The notes under the pieces are model-generated. The model worked only from the letters and a program-made list of their open reading frames with translations. It searched no databases and was not told where the DNA came from. Made by a program: the position numbers and the translations under genes. From Pseudomonas hormoni (lineage in GTDB: Bacteria > Pseudomonadota > Gammaproteobacteria > Pseudomonadales > Pseudomonadaceae), in contig NZ_CP075566.1 of the NCBI RefSeq assembly GCF_018502625.1, positions 873,001 through 937,000 on the forward strand: a stretch of 64,000 bases of DNA. Direction: 5' to 3'. This document shows, one piece after another, positions 38,394 through 46,352 of this stretch. Numbering within the stretch: the first letter of the stretch is position 1; the number at the start of each line of letters is the position of its first letter.

Positions 38394-39263
38394 TTAACTC
38401 TGCTGCGCTGCTTTTAGGCACTTCAAATCGTTGAAATCCTTACGCACCCCTTCGATTTTCTTTAACAACCGCTCACGCTGGGTCGGCGTGCTCTCGGCCA
38501 TCAAATCCACAAAAAGACTTCGCGCCTGTGCTTCTGTGTTGGCGTAGGCCTTACGGTAATCGGCCGTCCATAAACTCTCGCGATTCACCAGAAGTGTCTC
38601 GATTCGCTGTGGGAATTCCGGGCTCTGACGTTGCGCAACCGCTGCGCTGAATTGCTTCTGCCAATGGGCGCGATTGGCGATCCATTGCGTGTTCTGGTCA
38701 CCCAAGGCATTCGACCAGGCGACGACACGTTGTTGCTGGGTCGGACTGAGCGGGCCGAGCCAGTCATTCAAGCGTTTTTCCATACGCTCGCCGCGCTCCT
38801 TGATCTGCTGGTCGAGGGACGGTTTCAGGTAATCATGCTGGCGTTTGCGCTGGTCCTTGGCAAAGGCGTCGTTCATCTCCGCGACTTGCTTGTCATTCAG
38901 CCCCTGCAACAACTCGATGGCCGACGGGGTGATTTCCCGCGCGGTCTGGGCGATGGCTTGTTTGGCTTCCCGGGTTCGGGTTTGCAGCGCGGCGTCGGTC
39001 ACCTGATTGGTCTCAACCATCGCCTGTAAACGGTCGAGCCAGTCGAGGTAACCCGGCAATTGCGTGGTGCAGTGCCAGCTCAGGTGTTCTTTCAGGCGCT
39101 CGTTGAACCAGCCTTTCTGCTCACCGTTCATGTCCAGGTAATCGCTGAGCGTCCATGGAATGATCACGTCGAGGTTTCGATAGGCCAGACCCACGCGGCT
39201 GCACGCACCGAGGGCGAGACTGAGGGTGAGGACGACGGCGAGACACTTCAACCAGCGCGACAT
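38394..39263 (-). CDS. DUF6279 family lipoprotein
   Basis: 289 residues. The lipobox is LALGAC with Cys21. It continues SRVGLAYRNLDVIIPWTLSDYLDM, as in the DUF6279 family, and is then almost entirely helical with many Gln/Arg. It is probably anchored to the outer or inner membrane on the periplasmic side. Function is not known. A single-gene unit. Confidence 0.85.
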   Translation of the reverse strand: MSRWLKCLAVVLTLSLALGACSRVGLAYRNLDVIIPWTLSDYLDMNGEQKGWFNERLKEHLSWHCTTQLPGYLDWLDRLQAMVETNQVTDAALQTRTREAKQAIAQTAREITPSAIELLQGLNDKQVAEMNDAFAKDQRKRQHDYLKPSLDQQIKERGERMEKRLNDWLGPLSPTQQQRVVAWSNALGDQNTQWIANRAHWQKQFSAAVAQRQSPEFPQRIETLLVNRESLWTADYRKAYANTEAQARSLFVDLMAESTPTQRERLLKKIEGVRKDFNDLKCLKAAQQS

Positions 39264-39328
39264 GGGCGAGTCCTTGCGAAAGCGTAGGTTCTCATGTGAA
39301 CGCAGGATGAGCCTGCCAGTTCAGCTGA

Positions 39329-40045
39329 TCAATAGAACGTGTGTTCGGCCTTGAGGGTGACCAGGCCGTCGCACTGACTGTTGTGCCCGGAGTAGGCGGA
39401 GCAGTCGCTGCCGCTGAGGCTTGAGCCGCTGTAGATCAGGTCCAGGTCGATACCCATGAACGGTCGAGACAGGGTCAGCGACCAATCGGTGAAGTTGCCT
39501 ACATACCCACCGTCCACCGACACCGGGGTGTTGAGCTGGTGGGTGGTGTATTTCATGCTGATCCCGACGCCGAACGGTTGATTGCCACCGAGATCGGCGA
39601 ACACGGTGCTGTTCTGTTTGTCCGGGTCGTTGCTGAAGGCGGCGCCGAAACGGCTGCCCAGAATGGTCAGGCCGCCGAAGAGTTCCTGGGTGTCGAGGGT
39701 ATCCACCTTTGGGTAGCTGTAGTGGATCATGCCGACTTCGTAACCGAGGGTTTGATCGAAGGGTTGTTTAAAGCCCATGTAGGAATCGACTTCCAGGTTG
39801 TTCCCCGGACTCAACCCCATGCTCGGTGACCATTGGCCGAAGTAGAAGCCGCTGTCGTGGCTCAGGTCGAGGCCGCCGTGAAAGGAGCCGGTGGTCGAGG
39901 GTTTGACCAGCCCCTGGGCCATGCTGCGACTGGGGGTGGTGCCGAGCTTGAGATCGAAGTCCCCCAGTTCACGCTGGAAGATTTGCGCGTTGGCGACCGA
40001 ACATGACAGCAGGGCGCCGAGCAAAAACAGAAAGGGTTTGAGCAT
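39329..40045 (-). CDS. TorF-family putative porin
   Basis: 238 residues with a signal peptide (MLKPFLFLLGALLSCSVANA) and a beta-barrel-like mature part. Features such as STTGSFHGGLDLSHDSGFYFGQW, YEVGMIHYSYP and GNFTDWSLTLSRPFMGIDLDLIY match the TorF (Gcw_chp) family. The C-terminal aromatic pair FY is a BAM signal. Possibly a small porin; not known to be linked to any neighbour. Confidence 0.85.
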   Translation of the reverse strand: MLKPFLFLLGALLSCSVANAQIFQRELGDFDLKLGTTPSRSMAQGLVKPSTTGSFHGGLDLSHDSGFYFGQWSPSMGLSPGNNLEVDSYMGFKQPFDQTLGYEVGMIHYSYPKVDTLDTQELFGGLTILGSRFGAAFSNDPDKQNSTVFADLGGNQPFGVGISMKYTTHQLNTPVSVDGGYVGNFTDWSLTLSRPFMGIDLDLIYSGSSLSGSDCSAYSGHNSQCDGLVTLKAEHTFY

Positions 40046-40262
40046 GCGTCACTCCATGACAGCGAGGAGCAGAAACGAAAAACTGCTGAAACGCTTAATC
40101 TAGACGTGTGCAAGCATACCGGCGAATGCTCGGCATCGAGGGCCGTTCGTCGATTTTTGAAATATTGATGTGTTTATCGGGGTGTTGCGGGAGGGTTCCA
40201 GTCCAAGCGCTTCGAAGCTCAAAGCGCTTACGGACCAGGTGAAGCGAGGGGTCTTGAAGGTG

Positions 40263-40442
40263 TTACTTTTTGCCGAGCGTGATCTGCTTGGACGGGCCGA
40301 ACGTCTGGCCGCTGACGCCTTTGGCAATTTGCTGGATCTCGCCACCGGACTTGAGGAACGCAGCAATCTGGTTGTTGATCGATTCGCTGGTTTCAACGGC
40401 TGGAGCTGGCTTTGCTTTGCTGTTGGATGCTTTTACACGCAT
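40263..40442 (-). CDS. Small hypothetical protein, 59 aa
   Basis: 59 residues, basic at both ends: MRVKASNSKAKPAPAVET...GVSGQTFGPSKQITLGKK. An ATG at 40451 would add three residues; either start is possible, with an AGG between them and the previous base run. It looks like a conserved Pseudomonas small protein; I cannot name it. Possibly DNA- or RNA-associated from its charge. Confidence 0.6.
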   Translation of the reverse strand: MRVKASNSKAKPAPAVETSESINNQIAAFLKSGGEIQQIAKGVSGQTFGPSKQITLGKK

Positions 40443-40451
40443 GGCGGCCAT

Positions 40452-40803
40452 TAACCTGTAGAAAATTAACTTGGCCACGCATCGTACAGGAAATACTTGA
40501 CAATTGCTTGGTAAATATCTCCCTGAAATACACATCACAAAAGCAGGATCAATCGCAAGTTAATATTCGAAATATTCCCGTAAGCTGCTGTTTTAAATAA
40601 GAACATCGTTGGATATAAATGGATTTTTGCCTCGCTGGAAGGGACCAAAACCAGCAGGCTGGCCTGACGAGTGGCCGGACGCATTCGATAAAACCCAGGA
40701 AAATTAAGACCTTCACGGGATTTTTCTCGAGCCACCGGGCCGGGCGTCGAACGCGGCGTGCAAAAACGGGTAGAATGCCGCCCACGCAATGAGGGTATTG
40801 GAA
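40452..40803. other. Intergenic region before the CvfB-like gene
   Basis: 352 bp without a credible gene. The segment 40490-40640 is notably AT-rich compared with the rest of the window. It is the likely promoter region for both the small gene and the CvfB-like gene. No operator is evident. Confidence 0.5.
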
Positions 40804-41640
40804 ATGGCTTTAGTCGGGCGTTACAACAGTTTGCAAGTGGTTAAACACACTAACTTCGGTTTATATCTGGACGGTGGCGCGGATGGCGAAATTCTTCTGC
40901 CTAACCGTTATATTCCCAAAGATATTCCCAGCGAAGATGAAGACTGGCTCAACGTTTTTGTTTATCTGGACAGCGATGACAAACTTATCGCAACTACCGA
41001 AAAGCCGAAAGTTCAAGTCGGTGAATTCGCCAGTTTGAAAGTCGTTGAAGTCAACAGCATCGGTGTTTTCCTGGATTGGGGTTTGCCGAAGGACCTGTTG
41101 CTGCCGTATTCCGAAGAGAAGCGTCAGATGACTGCTGGCGAGTACGTCGTGGTGCACGTCTACCTCGACAAGCACACCCGCCGCATTACTGCGACGGCGC
41201 GTCTGGACCGTTATCTCGACAAGTCCCCGGCCAACTACACCCCTGGCCAGGAAGTTGATCTGCTGGTTGCCGAAGCCACCGACATGGGCTTCAAGGCAAT
41301 CATCAACAACAAGCACTGGGGCCTGATCCACAAGAACGAAATCTTCAAGTTCATGCGCGCCGGCAAGGAAGAGAAGGGCTTCATCAAAGAAGTCCGGGCC
41401 GACGGCAAGATCAGCCTGAGCCTGCAACCGGTGGGCGAAGAAGCGGCCACCAGCCTCAACTCGAAGATCCTCGCCAAGTTGCGCGAAAACAACGGCACGC
41501 TGCCGGTGAGCGACAAGAGCGACCCGACGGTGATCACCAGCATGTTTGGCGTCAGCAAGGGCAACTTCAAGAAGGCCATTGGTGCGCTGTACAAGAATGG
41601 CCAGATCGTTATTCATGCCGATCGCATTGAACTGAGCTGA
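40804..41640 (+). CDS. CvfB-like S1-domain RNA-binding protein
   Basis: 278 residues. Three S1-like OB folds are followed by a winged helix: VVKHTNFGLYLDGGADGEILLPNRY, VVEVNSIGVFLDWGLPKDLLLPYSEE and VAEATDMGFKAIINNKHWGLIHKNEIF, ending with VSKGNFKKAIGALYKNGQIVI. This is the CvfB/YitL arrangement, an RNA-binding regulator in Gram-positives whose Pseudomonas role is not clear. The start at MALVGRYN (40804) has GAGGG upstream; the annotated frame begins five codons earlier. Confidence 0.88.
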   Translation: MALVGRYNSLQVVKHTNFGLYLDGGADGEILLPNRYIPKDIPSEDEDWLNVFVYLDSDDKLIATTEKPKVQVGEFASLKVVEVNSIGVFLDWGLPKDLLLPYSEEKRQMTAGEYVVVHVYLDKHTRRITATARLDRYLDKSPANYTPGQEVDLLVAEATDMGFKAIINNKHWGLIHKNEIFKFMRAGKEEKGFIKEVRADGKISLSLQPVGEEAATSLNSKILAKLRENNGTLPVSDKSDPTVITSMFGVSKGNFKKAIGALYKNGQIVIHADRIELS

Positions 41641-41705
41641 TCCCACGCCGGCCTTTGCTTTAACTGTCGAGTCATTGCCATGGATTGTGTTGACGAGGTG
41701 TTCCG

Positions 41706-42638
41706 GTGAGCGCCACTCGGCGTACCGCCGATGCTTTTGCCCTGCAAGTGATGATGGGGCTGTGCCTGATCTGGGGCGTGCAGCAGGTGATGATCAAGTG
41801 GGCGGCGCCTGACATCGCGCCGGTCATGCAGGCTGCGGGGCGGTCGGGTATTTCTGCGTTGCTTGTAGGATTGCTGATCTGCTGGAAGGGCGGCTGGGAT
41901 CAGGTCGGTAAAACATGGCGCGGTGGACTGCTGGCCGGCGCACTGTTTGGACTGGAGTTCTTCTTCATTTCCGAAGGCCTGCAATTGACCACGGCCGCGC
42001 ACATGTCGGTGTTCCTTTACACGGCGCCGATCTTCACCGCGCTGGGCGTGCACTGGTTGTTGCCGAGTGAACGTTTGAGGCCGGTCCAGTGGCTGGGCAT
42101 TTTCCTCGCCTTCATCGGAATTGCCATCGCGTTTGCCGGTGGCGTGTCGTGGGACAACCTCGATCGCCGCATGTTGATGGGGGATGCGCTGGGCGTATTG
42201 GCCGGTGCCGCTTGGGGCGCGACCACCGTCGTGGTGCGCGCTTCGCGCCTGTCGGAAGCACCGGTGACGCTCACGTTGTTCTACCAACTGATTGTCGGTT
42301 TCGTCGGTTTGCTGCTGATCGCGATGCTCAGTGGCCAGGTCACGCACGTCAGCCTGACCACCGTGGCGGTGGCCAGTGTGCTGTTCCAGGGACTGGTGGT
42401 GTCGTTCTTCAGCTACCTGACCTGGTTCTGGTTGCTGCGTCGCTATCTGGCGGCGAACCTGGCGGTGTTTTCGTTCATGACGCCATTGTTCGGCGTCACG
42501 TTCGGCGTGGTCTTGCTGGGCGAAGCGCTGAGCCTCAACTTCGTCATCGGGGCCGTGCTGGTGTTGCTCGGCATCACGTTTGTCAGCGCTGAACAGTGGG
42601 TGCGCCGTCGTTTGCGCAAAGCCCTCGGCCAGCACTGA
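41706..42638 (+). CDS. DMT-superfamily (EamA) transporter
   Basis: 310 residues, ten hydrophobic segments in two EamA repeats (MGLCLIWGVQQVMIKWAAPDIAPV at the start, SFFSYLTWFWLLRRYLAANLAVFSFMTPLFGV in repeat two). The GTG start has GAGG 8 bp upstream. It overlaps the convergent MFS gene by 56 bp at the 3' ends, an unusually long antisense overlap. Substrate unknown. Confidence 0.88.
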   Translation: MSATRRTADAFALQVMMGLCLIWGVQQVMIKWAAPDIAPVMQAAGRSGISALLVGLLICWKGGWDQVGKTWRGGLLAGALFGLEFFFISEGLQLTTAAHMSVFLYTAPIFTALGVHWLLPSERLRPVQWLGIFLAFIGIAIAFAGGVSWDNLDRRMLMGDALGVLAGAAWGATTVVVRASRLSEAPVTLTLFYQLIVGFVGLLLIAMLSGQVTHVSLTTVAVASVLFQGLVVSFFSYLTWFWLLRRYLAANLAVFSFMTPLFGVTFGVVLLGEALSLNFVIGAVLVLLGITFVSAEQWVRRRLRKALGQH

Positions 42639-43764
42639 CCGGACGGAACAACAGCCCACCGGCGATAAGCAAACCGCTGCCCGCCACGATCAGCGCCGGC
42701 TGCAAACCACCGCTGAAATGGCTGCTCAACGCTGCCAGTAGCGGTCCGGCGAGCTGACCCACGGCGAAGCACGCAGTCAGCAGTCCGGCATTGCGCTGGG
42801 TGGCGTGGGGTGCCAGTTCCCGGGAGCGTTGCATCACCAGCTGCATGCAGGCCAGGAACGGCGTGCCACACAGGATCACCCCCAGCGCCAGGCCTGACCC
42901 ACTGCCCAGCAGGCAGGCGAACACACCGGCCGCTTGCAGCCACAACGTTGCCATCAGCCAATGACGGGTGGCGTTCGGGTTATGACGACGAAGACTCACC
43001 AGCAGCACGCCGATGGCCGACGCCAGACCAAAGCATGGCCAGAACAGATCGGCTTGCCATTGGCCATGGAACTGCGCGTTCGCCATTTGCGAGAGGAAAG
43101 TGGCCGGGATGATGTAGCCCAGACCGTACAAGCAGTAGATCACCCCCAAACGACCGATCCCCCGGTTGCCCGAACCGGCAGTGCTGACGGCGACTGCCAC
43201 GGTGGCGGACGGTTGCGGCAGGAATGGCAAAATCCCCAACAGCATCACCAGTGCGACGCCGGCGTATACCAGCCACAAGGTTGCGGAGGTCTGACCCAAC
43301 AGGTTCGAGCCCAAGGCCAACAATCCCGTCAGAAAAATCCCCAGACCCGGTCCGGCAAATACCAGCGCGCCAAGCCGAGGTCGACCGGCTGCGGCGGCCA
43401 GTGGCTGGCTCAGCGCGGTGATCATCACCAGCACCCAGGCGCTGGCCACGCCCGTGCCGAAACGCAGCAACAGATGCGACCAGAACCCGTTGGCCCAGAA
43501 CGATGCGAGCGTGAGTAAGACACACAGCCACAACCCGCCCATCAGCCGCTGCCGGACTTGCTCCGGACGATGGGAGAACATCGCGTCCACGGCACCAACG
43601 AAATACCCAAGGTAGTTGGCCGCGGCAATCAGACCGGCGGCCGTGAGGTCGATCTGACCTTCGCTGAGCAGGTGCGGCAATTGCGGGGTAAGGGCGAATC
43701 GCCCGATGCCCATGGCCATCATGAGCGCGATAAAACTGGCGAGTAAGCGAATCAGCGGGGACAT
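42583..43764 (-). CDS. YbfB/YjiJ-type MFS transporter
   Basis: 393 residues with about 12 hydrophobic segments. The start IRLLASFIALMMAMGIGRFALTPQLPHLL is diagnostic of the YbfB/YjiJ group. The C-terminal 20 residues lie in the stretch that overlaps the EamA gene. It is divergent from a LysR gene only 103 bp away, so that regulator probably controls it (inference). Confidence 0.87.
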   Translation of the reverse strand: MSPLIRLLASFIALMMAMGIGRFALTPQLPHLLSEGQIDLTAAGLIAAANYLGYFVGAVDAMFSHRPEQVRQRLMGGLWLCVLLTLASFWANGFWSHLLLRFGTGVASAWVLVMITALSQPLAAAAGRPRLGALVFAGPGLGIFLTGLLALGSNLLGQTSATLWLVYAGVALVMLLGILPFLPQPSATVAVAVSTAGSGNRGIGRLGVIYCLYGLGYIIPATFLSQMANAQFHGQWQADLFWPCFGLASAIGVLLVSLRRHNPNATRHWLMATLWLQAAGVFACLLGSGSGLALGVILCGTPFLACMQLVMQRSRELAPHATQRNAGLLTACFAVGQLAGPLLAALSSHFSGGLQPALIVAGSGLLIAGGLLFRPVSAGRGLCANDGAPTVQR

Positions 43765-43867
43765 AGTCTGAGTTCCGGCAGAGGATCAATGACCGTCAGG
43801 CTAGGACTGATTGACTTTCTTTAAAAATGAATAATAGTGAGTAACTTGTTCTGATTTGGAGAATGTC

Positions 43868-44761
43868 GTGGAATTCAGCCAATTGCGGATCTTCCAGGCG
43901 GTGGCGGAGGAGGGCTCGATTACCCGTGCTGCCGAGCGTTTGCATCGGGTGCCGTCGAATCTGTCGACACGCCTTAAACAGCTTGAGGAGCAGCTCGGCG
44001 TAGAACTCTTCTTGCGCGAGCGTCAGCGTTTGCAGTTGTCTCCTGCGGGAAAAGTCTTGCTGGACTACACCGCGAAGCTGTTCAACCTGCGCAATGAAGC
44101 GCAAGCGGCAGTGCAGGGCGGGCAACCGGCGGGTGACTTCGTACTCGGCACGATGTACAGCACCGCCGCCATTCATCTCCCAGGGCTTTTGGCTCGGTAT
44201 CACCGCACCTATCCGGCAGTGAACCTGCAAGTGCAATCCGGGCCCAGTGGCGAATTGCTCGAAGGCCTGCTCACCGGTCGCCTCGATGCGGCGCTGGTGG
44301 ATGGCCCGCTGGAGTTGGCCGGGCTCGATGGCGTGCCCTTTCGCGAAGAACGCCTGGTGCTGATCAGCGAAGCCGATCACCCGCCGGTGCGCAGCGCGCT
44401 GGATGTGGAGGGGCGCTCGGTGTTCACCTTTCGCCACGGCTGTTCTTACCGGACGCGTCTGGAAGCCTGGTTCGCCCACGATCACGCGGCCATGGGGCGG
44501 GCGATGGAAATCGAGTCCTACCCAGGAATGCTCGCCTGCGTGATTGCCGGTTCGGGGGTGGCGCTGATGTCGGAGTCGATGCTGGCCAGCCTTCCGGGCC
44601 GCGAAAGTGTAGCGGTGCACCCGTTGGCCGAGCCTTTCGCCACGGCGACGACCTGGCTGATGTGGCGCAAGGGCATGGTCGGGGCCAATCTGAATGCGTG
44701 GATAGAGCAGCAACAGGCGGTCTATCCGTCAGAAACAACGTCGGCCCGGGCAATTGCCTGA
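43868..44761 (+). CDS. LysR-family regulator (PtrR-like)
   Basis: 297 residues from GTG at 43868, with GGAGA 5 bp upstream. DNA-binding part: MEFSQLRIFQAVAEEGSITRAAERLHRVPSNLSTRLKQLEEQLG. The effector domain is LysR_substrate. The N-terminal sequence resembles the putrescine-utilisation regulator PtrR, but no putrescine gene is near. It is divergent from the MFS transporter gene, which is the probable target. Confidence 0.88.
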   Translation: MEFSQLRIFQAVAEEGSITRAAERLHRVPSNLSTRLKQLEEQLGVELFLRERQRLQLSPAGKVLLDYTAKLFNLRNEAQAAVQGGQPAGDFVLGTMYSTAAIHLPGLLARYHRTYPAVNLQVQSGPSGELLEGLLTGRLDAALVDGPLELAGLDGVPFREERLVLISEADHPPVRSALDVEGRSVFTFRHGCSYRTRLEAWFAHDHAAMGRAMEIESYPGMLACVIAGSGVALMSESMLASLPGRESVAVHPLAEPFATATTWLMWRKGMVGANLNAWIEQQQAVYPSETTSARAIA

Positions 44762-44900
44762 ACTAATGGTCAGGTATTTGGATCAATTCAGTAACAGATC
44801 ATTGCGGATTTTGCCGAGCATTGCGTAGGACTTCGGACTATTATCAGTGCGAAGGGGCTACAGAATTTCAGCCGCTCGGCACTACCCTGAAGGGGGCACC

Positions 44901-45029
44901 ATGAAAGAGAAAATCCAAAACTGGCTGCATGACCTGGGTGTCGCACTCGGTTTGATCGAACCGCCTCTGCAGCCTGTGCCTATTCGCACTGACGACGAAC
45001 AGCGTCGACGCCAGCAGCGCCGTCGGTAA
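44901..45029 (+). CDS. PA1414-type micropeptide, 42 aa
   Basis: A 42-residue protein, MKEKIQNWLHDLGVALGLIEPPLQPVP...DDEQRRRQQRRR, with an amphipathic N-terminal helix, a Pro-rich centre and a basic tail. AAGGGGG lies 5 bp before the ATG, a very strong site. I recall the P. aeruginosa counterpart PA1414 as a highly expressed low-oxygen gene, with the small RNA SicX at its locus; this is from memory. An Anr-box-like TTG-N8-CA spacing near 44777-44790 is too degenerate to call. Confidence 0.8.
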   Translation: MKEKIQNWLHDLGVALGLIEPPLQPVPIRTDDEQRRRQQRRR

Positions 45030-45063
45030 CTGCTGACACGGGGCCTGTGCCTAGCGGGCTTGT

Positions 45064-45192
45064 TGTGGCGAGGGAGCTTGCTCCCGCTCGACTGCGCAGC
45101 AGTCGCAATGCCGGGCTGCGCGTTTTAACTGACACACCTTGGCGGTGATGGGGCCGCTTCGCGGCCCAGCGGGAGCAAGCTCCCTCGCCACA
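45064..45192. repeat. REP doublet between convergent genes
   Basis: TGTGGCGAGGGAGCTTGCTCCCGCTCG opposite CCAGCGGGAGCAAGCTCCCTCGCCACA. The loop contains inverted pieces GACTGCGCAGCAGTC and GGGGCCGCTTCGCGGCCC. Confidence 0.92.
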
Positions 45193-45233
45193 AGTCCACC
45201 GTTAAATCACGAGCGTGTATTTGGCAGCTGTTC

Positions 45234-45485
45234 TCAATGCCGCTCGATCTCCATCAAAAACCGACTCAAATCATTCGCCGTCCTGGCAGTCTTGAGCATC
45301 CGGTCTTCCTCCGCCGTAAACGCCGTCAACCCCAACTCATCTTCCAGATGGAAGATCAGGTCTTCGATGTCCGATTTATCCAACCCTAATTCAGCCAAGC
45401 TGGCGTTATCGTCGAAGTCATCCTGACGCTCCAGCAGTCGGCTGATGAAACGATGCACAGTGGAACGTACGACGGCTCTTTTCAT
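45234..45485 (-). CDS. Acyl-carrier-protein-like protein
   Basis: 83 residues. Helical carrier-like fold with LAELGLDKSDIEDLIFHLEDELGL in the place of helix II, where ACPs have GxDSL. Here the sequence is GLDKSD, so the serine is one position late. Whether it can take 4'-phosphopantetheine is unclear. It follows the MBL hydrolase gene by 56 bp, possibly co-transcribed. The ATG at 45485 is chosen over an upstream one that would add 26 basic residues. Confidence 0.72.
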   Translation of the reverse strand: MKRAVVRSTVHRFISRLLERQDDFDDNASLAELGLDKSDIEDLIFHLEDELGLTAFTAEEDRMLKTARTANDLSRFLMEIERH

Positions 45486-45541
45486 GAGGGTACTTCGAGG
45501 GTGTTGATAGTTGTTTTCCCTGCGCTTGAGTACAGCAGGCT

Positions 45542-46267
45542 TCAGGCGTGCGAGCGCTGCCACTCGTCAATCATGTTGCGCAAATGTTCCCCGGAAAAAC
45601 TCCCGAAATGTCCGCCATGCACGGTGCGAATCGGCAGCTCACTCAAGCGTTGCAGGCTGCGCGCGTAGTCATTGAGGTCGGAGTGATACGCGTCTTCGAT
45701 CAGCGGGCCGTCGTAGATGATGTCGCCGCTGAACAGGGTTTCGGTCGTCGCCTCATACAGGCTGATGCCGCCCGGCGAGTGCCCGGGCGTGTGCAGCACC
45801 TGCAACACGCGATTGCCCAGATCCAGCACGTCACCTTCCTCAATCATGCCCGTGGCCGGTGCGGCTTTGACCCGGTATTCGGCGTAACACAGCGGGCAGT
45901 CGGGGTGGGCCTCGAACATGTCGTCGCCGACGAATGCCCGGCTCAAATCGTTTTCGCCGTCAGGTGCCGCAAGGATGTCGGCCTCGGCCGGATGCACCAG
46001 GCGTTCGGCAAATTCGTGATGGCCGGCGATGTGATCGAAATGGCAGTGACTGGCCACGGCCACCAGCGGCCGTTCGGTGATCCACGGCAATTGCTCGCGC
46101 AGGCTCACCAGCCCGGACCCGCTGTCCAGCAGCAGGTCCTTGTCGCGGCCCTGAATGTGCCAGAGGTTGCAGCGGTAGAAAGGGCGGATGTAAGGCTCGT
46201 GGATCAGGCGGATGCCGTCGCTGAGCTGTTTGACCTCGAACCACTGATCGCGGCTGACGATCTTCAT
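45542..46267 (-). CDS. Metallo-beta-lactamase-fold hydrolase
   Basis: 241 residues. It has the metal motif HCHFDH (residues 74-79), HTPGHSPGGISLY, the metal Asp in FSGDIIYDG and a final His in VHGGHFGSFSG. The arrangement resembles glyoxalase-II-like and quorum-lactonase-like members; substrate unknown. Start at 46267 with GGAGA upstream. A terminator just before it separates it from the symporter gene. Confidence 0.88.
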   Translation of the reverse strand: MKIVSRDQWFEVKQLSDGIRLIHEPYIRPFYRCNLWHIQGRDKDLLLDSGSGLVSLREQLPWITERPLVAVASHCHFDHIAGHHEFAERLVHPAEADILAAPDGENDLSRAFVGDDMFEAHPDCPLCYAEYRVKAAPATGMIEEGDVLDLGNRVLQVLHTPGHSPGGISLYEATTETLFSGDIIYDGPLIEDAYHSDLNDYARSLQRLSELPIRTVHGGHFGSFSGEHLRNMIDEWQRSHA

Positions 46268-46286
46268 AAACGATTTTCTCCAGACG

Positions 46287-46322
46287 AAAAAAAACGGGTG
46301 TGGCAACCGACGCCACACCCGT
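46287..46322 (-). terminator. Rho-independent terminator after the symporter gene
   Basis: On the minus strand ACGGGTGTGGC (46312-46322) pairs with GCCACACCCGT (46294-46304), followed by eight T. It lies 31 bp after the symporter stop and 20 bp before the MBL start codon. Confidence 0.9.
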
Positions 46323-46352
46323 CGAAGAAAGCATCAAGTCGTTATGTTTAGC

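Noticed and set aside
44777..44790. Anr/FNR-box-like TTGGATCAATTCAG before the PA1414-type gene
   Set aside because: Only about 6 of 10 consensus positions match; too weak to annotate without expression data.
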